From assembly GCA_000436115.1 (NCBI GenBank), contig FR894525.1:80473-94832 (forward strand): 14,360 nucleotides of DNA. Reading direction: 5' to 3'. This document shows positions 13,104-14,360 of the stretch, piece by piece. This DNA comes from Firmicutes bacterium CAG:534. GTDB taxonomy: Bacteria > Bacillota > Clostridia > Lachnospirales > Lachnospiraceae. Both the position numbers and the translations under genes were made by a program. The first letter of the stretch is position 1. Every line of letters begins with the position of its first letter. The notes under the pieces are model-generated. The model worked only from the letters and a program-made list of their open reading frames with translations, was not told the origin of the DNA and made no database searches.

Positions 13104-14306
13104 ATGGATAAGTATTTGAAAAAAATAGGAATCTTTTTAACCGTGTTACTTATGCTGACAGGTTTATGCTCCATGGCAGTCATGGCAGCGCCGGATACAG
13201 ACAGAAATGCGTTTTATGTACAGATACCATCTGACTGGAAAAATCCATGCGTATGGGCATGGGACAGTGACGGAAATAATGCATTTGAGGCTTGGCCGGG
13301 AGAAGAAATGGAAGCGGATCCGGAAAATGAAGGCTGGTATTATATCTGGCTTCCCTCTTTTGCAAATCATGTGATTGTAAGTGCAAATGACGGTAATGTC
13401 CAGACAGAGGAACAGATTCTTGATACCAACGCTGCCTGGATGACGATTAAAGCGGCAGATGAAGTGGAAGTAACCTATGAAAAGCAGACAACAGGAGAAG
13501 CGCCTGCCTATACCGAGAAGTTTACCATACATGCAAAGGTGGATGACGGCTGGAAGGCCCCCTGTCTCTGGGCATGGTCAGCGCCGGACGGAACGAATGC
13601 CTTTGAAGCATGGCCCGGAAAAGCCATGAAGAAAGGTGAGGATGGATGGTATACAGCCAAGGCTCCTGTTTTTGTGAATTCTGTGATTATTAACGGCAAT
13701 GAGGGCAGTGTCCAGACAGAAGATATTTCAATTGATCCGGCAGAAATCTGGATTACTGTAGAAGCAGACGGTGCATATGATTTCAGCTATGCAGATCCGG
13801 ATAAAGCAGCAATACCGGACATTACTGTTCATGTAGCAACTCCGTCTGACTGGGAAAGTCCCTGTCTCTGGGCATGGTCGGCGCCGGATGGAACCAATGT
13901 CTTTGCGTCCTGGCCGGGTGAGGCTCTGGAAGAGGGCGAGAACGGATGGCTTCAGAAGACAGTGCCGGGCTGGATCAATTCGGTGATTGTCAATGGAAAT
14001 GAGGGAAGTGTCCAGACAACAGACATTTCCGTAGAGAGCGGTAAGGATATCTGGCTTGTAGTAAATGGGGCAGAGGATTACAGCTTATCTTATGAAGAAC
14101 CGGAGCTGACAGCAGAAACAGAAACTCCGGAAGCTGATACGGACGAAGGGAAAGCAACAGAAGCGGTAAAGACTGATACAACAGAAAATACAGAACAGAC
14201 TGAGAGAAAGAGCAGTCCTGCAGGTCCCATTGCAGCAGCAGTCATAGTGGTTGCAGCAGGAGCCGGAATCGGGATTGCGGCAAAGAAGAAAAAAGCAGGT
14301 AATTAG
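13104..14306 (+). CDS. Secreted, membrane-anchored protein with three CBM26-like starch-binding modules
   Basis: Predicted cell-surface carbohydrate-binding protein without a catalytic domain; 400 residues. A signal peptide occupies 1-29 (KK then FLTVLLMLTGL, likely cleavage after VMA). Three tandem modules follow at about 36-125, 139-230 and 239-330, each with the CBM26 pattern: a W-xx-P-C-(V/L)-W-A-W strand, xxWPGxxM or similar, a W-Y/W-L strand, and VI(V/I)-x-(A/G)N-(D/E)G-(N/S)-VQT. Modules 2 and 3 are offset by exactly 100 residues. A Thr/Glu-rich linker (332-371) leads to an Ala/Gly/Val membrane helix (373-393) and a KKKK tail; there is no LPxTG. The three conserved Trp sets suggest alpha-glucan binding, by analogy with CBM26. 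ATG 13104 follows GAGAGG. It is separated by one base from the next gene, so the two are likely co-transcribed. It may serve as a surface starch-docking protein for a partner amylase. Confidence 0.85.
   Translation: MDKYLKKIGIFLTVLLMLTGLCSMAVMAAPDTDRNAFYVQIPSDWKNPCVWAWDSDGNNAFEAWPGEEMEADPENEGWYYIWLPSFANHVIVSANDGNVQTEEQILDTNAAWMTIKAADEVEVTYEKQTTGEAPAYTEKFTIHAKVDDGWKAPCLWAWSAPDGTNAFEAWPGKAMKKGEDGWYTAKAPVFVNSVIINGNEGSVQTEDISIDPAEIWITVEADGAYDFSYADPDKAAIPDITVHVATPSDWESPCLWAWSAPDGTNVFASWPGEALEEGENGWLQKTVPGWINSVIVNGNEGSVQTTDISVESGKDIWLVVNGAEDYSLSYEEPELTAETETPEADTDEGKATEAVKTDTTENTEQTERKSSPAGPIAAAVIVVAAGAGIGIAAKKKKAGN
13561..14020 (+). repeat. 300-bp in-frame direct repeat inside the starch-binding gene (modules 2 and 3)
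   Basis: Stretches near 13561-13600 and 13861-13900 are almost the same base for base at an offset of exactly 300, beginning CCTGTCTCTGGGCATGGTC in both; a second nearly matching stretch lies at about 13696-13717 and 13996-14017. Synonymous positions match as well as replacement positions, which suggests recent duplication or gene conversion. Module 1 is more divergent at the DNA level. Confidence 0.8.
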
Positions 14307-14307
14307 G

Positions 14308-14360
14308 ATGAAGGGAAAAGGAAAGATCAAAACAGGAGCAATGGGAATGATTGCCTGCCT
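14308..14360 (+). CDS. Start of a further gene, probably exported (3' truncated by window)
   Basis: ATG 14308 comes one base after the upstream stop codon and opens a frame to the window edge reading MKGKGKIKTGAMGMIACL. A basic start followed by a small hydrophobic run looks like the beginning of a signal peptide, perhaps a lipoprotein given the Cys. AAAGCAGG about 8-15 bases upstream could serve as a weak ribosome-binding site, and the one-base spacing suggests translational coupling. It may be a further part of the starch-binding or degrading system; function cannot be assigned from 17 codons. Confidence 0.5.
   Translation, partial: MKGKGKIKTGAMGMIAC

Noticed and set aside
1..14360. CRISPR arrays, insertion sequences, attachment sites, prophage genes
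   Set aside because: No regularly spaced repeats, transposase or integrase genes, or terminal inverted repeats flanked by target duplications were seen; the one tRNA is not disrupted or followed by an integrase.

Overview
The window looks like chromosome of a strictly anaerobic, Gram-positive gut-type clostridium, most likely Lachnospiraceae or a close relative. The grounds are a PolC-type DNA polymerase III, near-consensus sigma-A promoters and AGGAGG ribosome-binding sites, a tRNA gene without encoded CCA, an anaerobe-type oxygen defence set (desulfoferrodoxin, rubrerythrin, high-molecular-weight rubredoxin), and a starch-binding surface protein. The genus cannot be fixed from the sequence alone.

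Layout. (1) 1-2087: C-terminal half of polC, open at the left edge. (2) 2197-4874: a cytoplasmic GH127 beta-L-arabinofuranosidase-like enzyme (+) and a convergent AraC-family regulator (-), whose stop codons overlap in a TTAA tetranucleotide. (3) 5027-5190: tRNA-Glu(CUC) with a hairpin-rich trailer ending in a terminator-like structure. (4) 5225-12845: a 7.6-kb, all-plus-strand cluster that reads as one operon. It starts with a consensus promoter (TTGACA-17-TATAAT) followed directly by a perfect 9-1-9 palindrome of the Fur/PerR 7-1-7 type, and ends in a strong terminator. Genes in order: a PerR-like repressor; a flavoprotein made of a thioredoxin-reductase FAD domain without its NADPH/CxxC domain, fused to an AhpF-like tandem thioredoxin-fold domain; an NADP-dependent secondary alcohol dehydrogenase; desulfoferrodoxin (superoxide reductase); a membrane diguanylate cyclase; a six-helix membrane methyl-accepting chemotaxis protein; and a four-module flavin reductase-rubredoxin-rubrerythrin-rubredoxin fusion. 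(5) 12846-14360: an AT-rich regulatory region dense in dyads, a secreted membrane-anchored protein with three CBM26-like modules, and the first codons of another probably exported protein.

How the genes may work together. Region 4 is the most interesting part. It joins peroxide sensing (PerR-like), superoxide and peroxide reduction (Dfx, rubrerythrin), redox carriers and reductant supply (flavin reductase/rubredoxin, the hybrid flavoprotein, NADP-ADH) with two behavioural outputs, c-di-GMP synthesis and chemotaxis. The proposal that derepression by peroxide or oxygen switches on both detoxification and a motility/attachment response is inference from gene order, the promoter/operator and conserved residues. 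Two proteins in it have unusual architectures: the FAD-only flavoprotein, and the rubrerythrin fusion, which keeps a complete internal ribosome-binding site and start codon.
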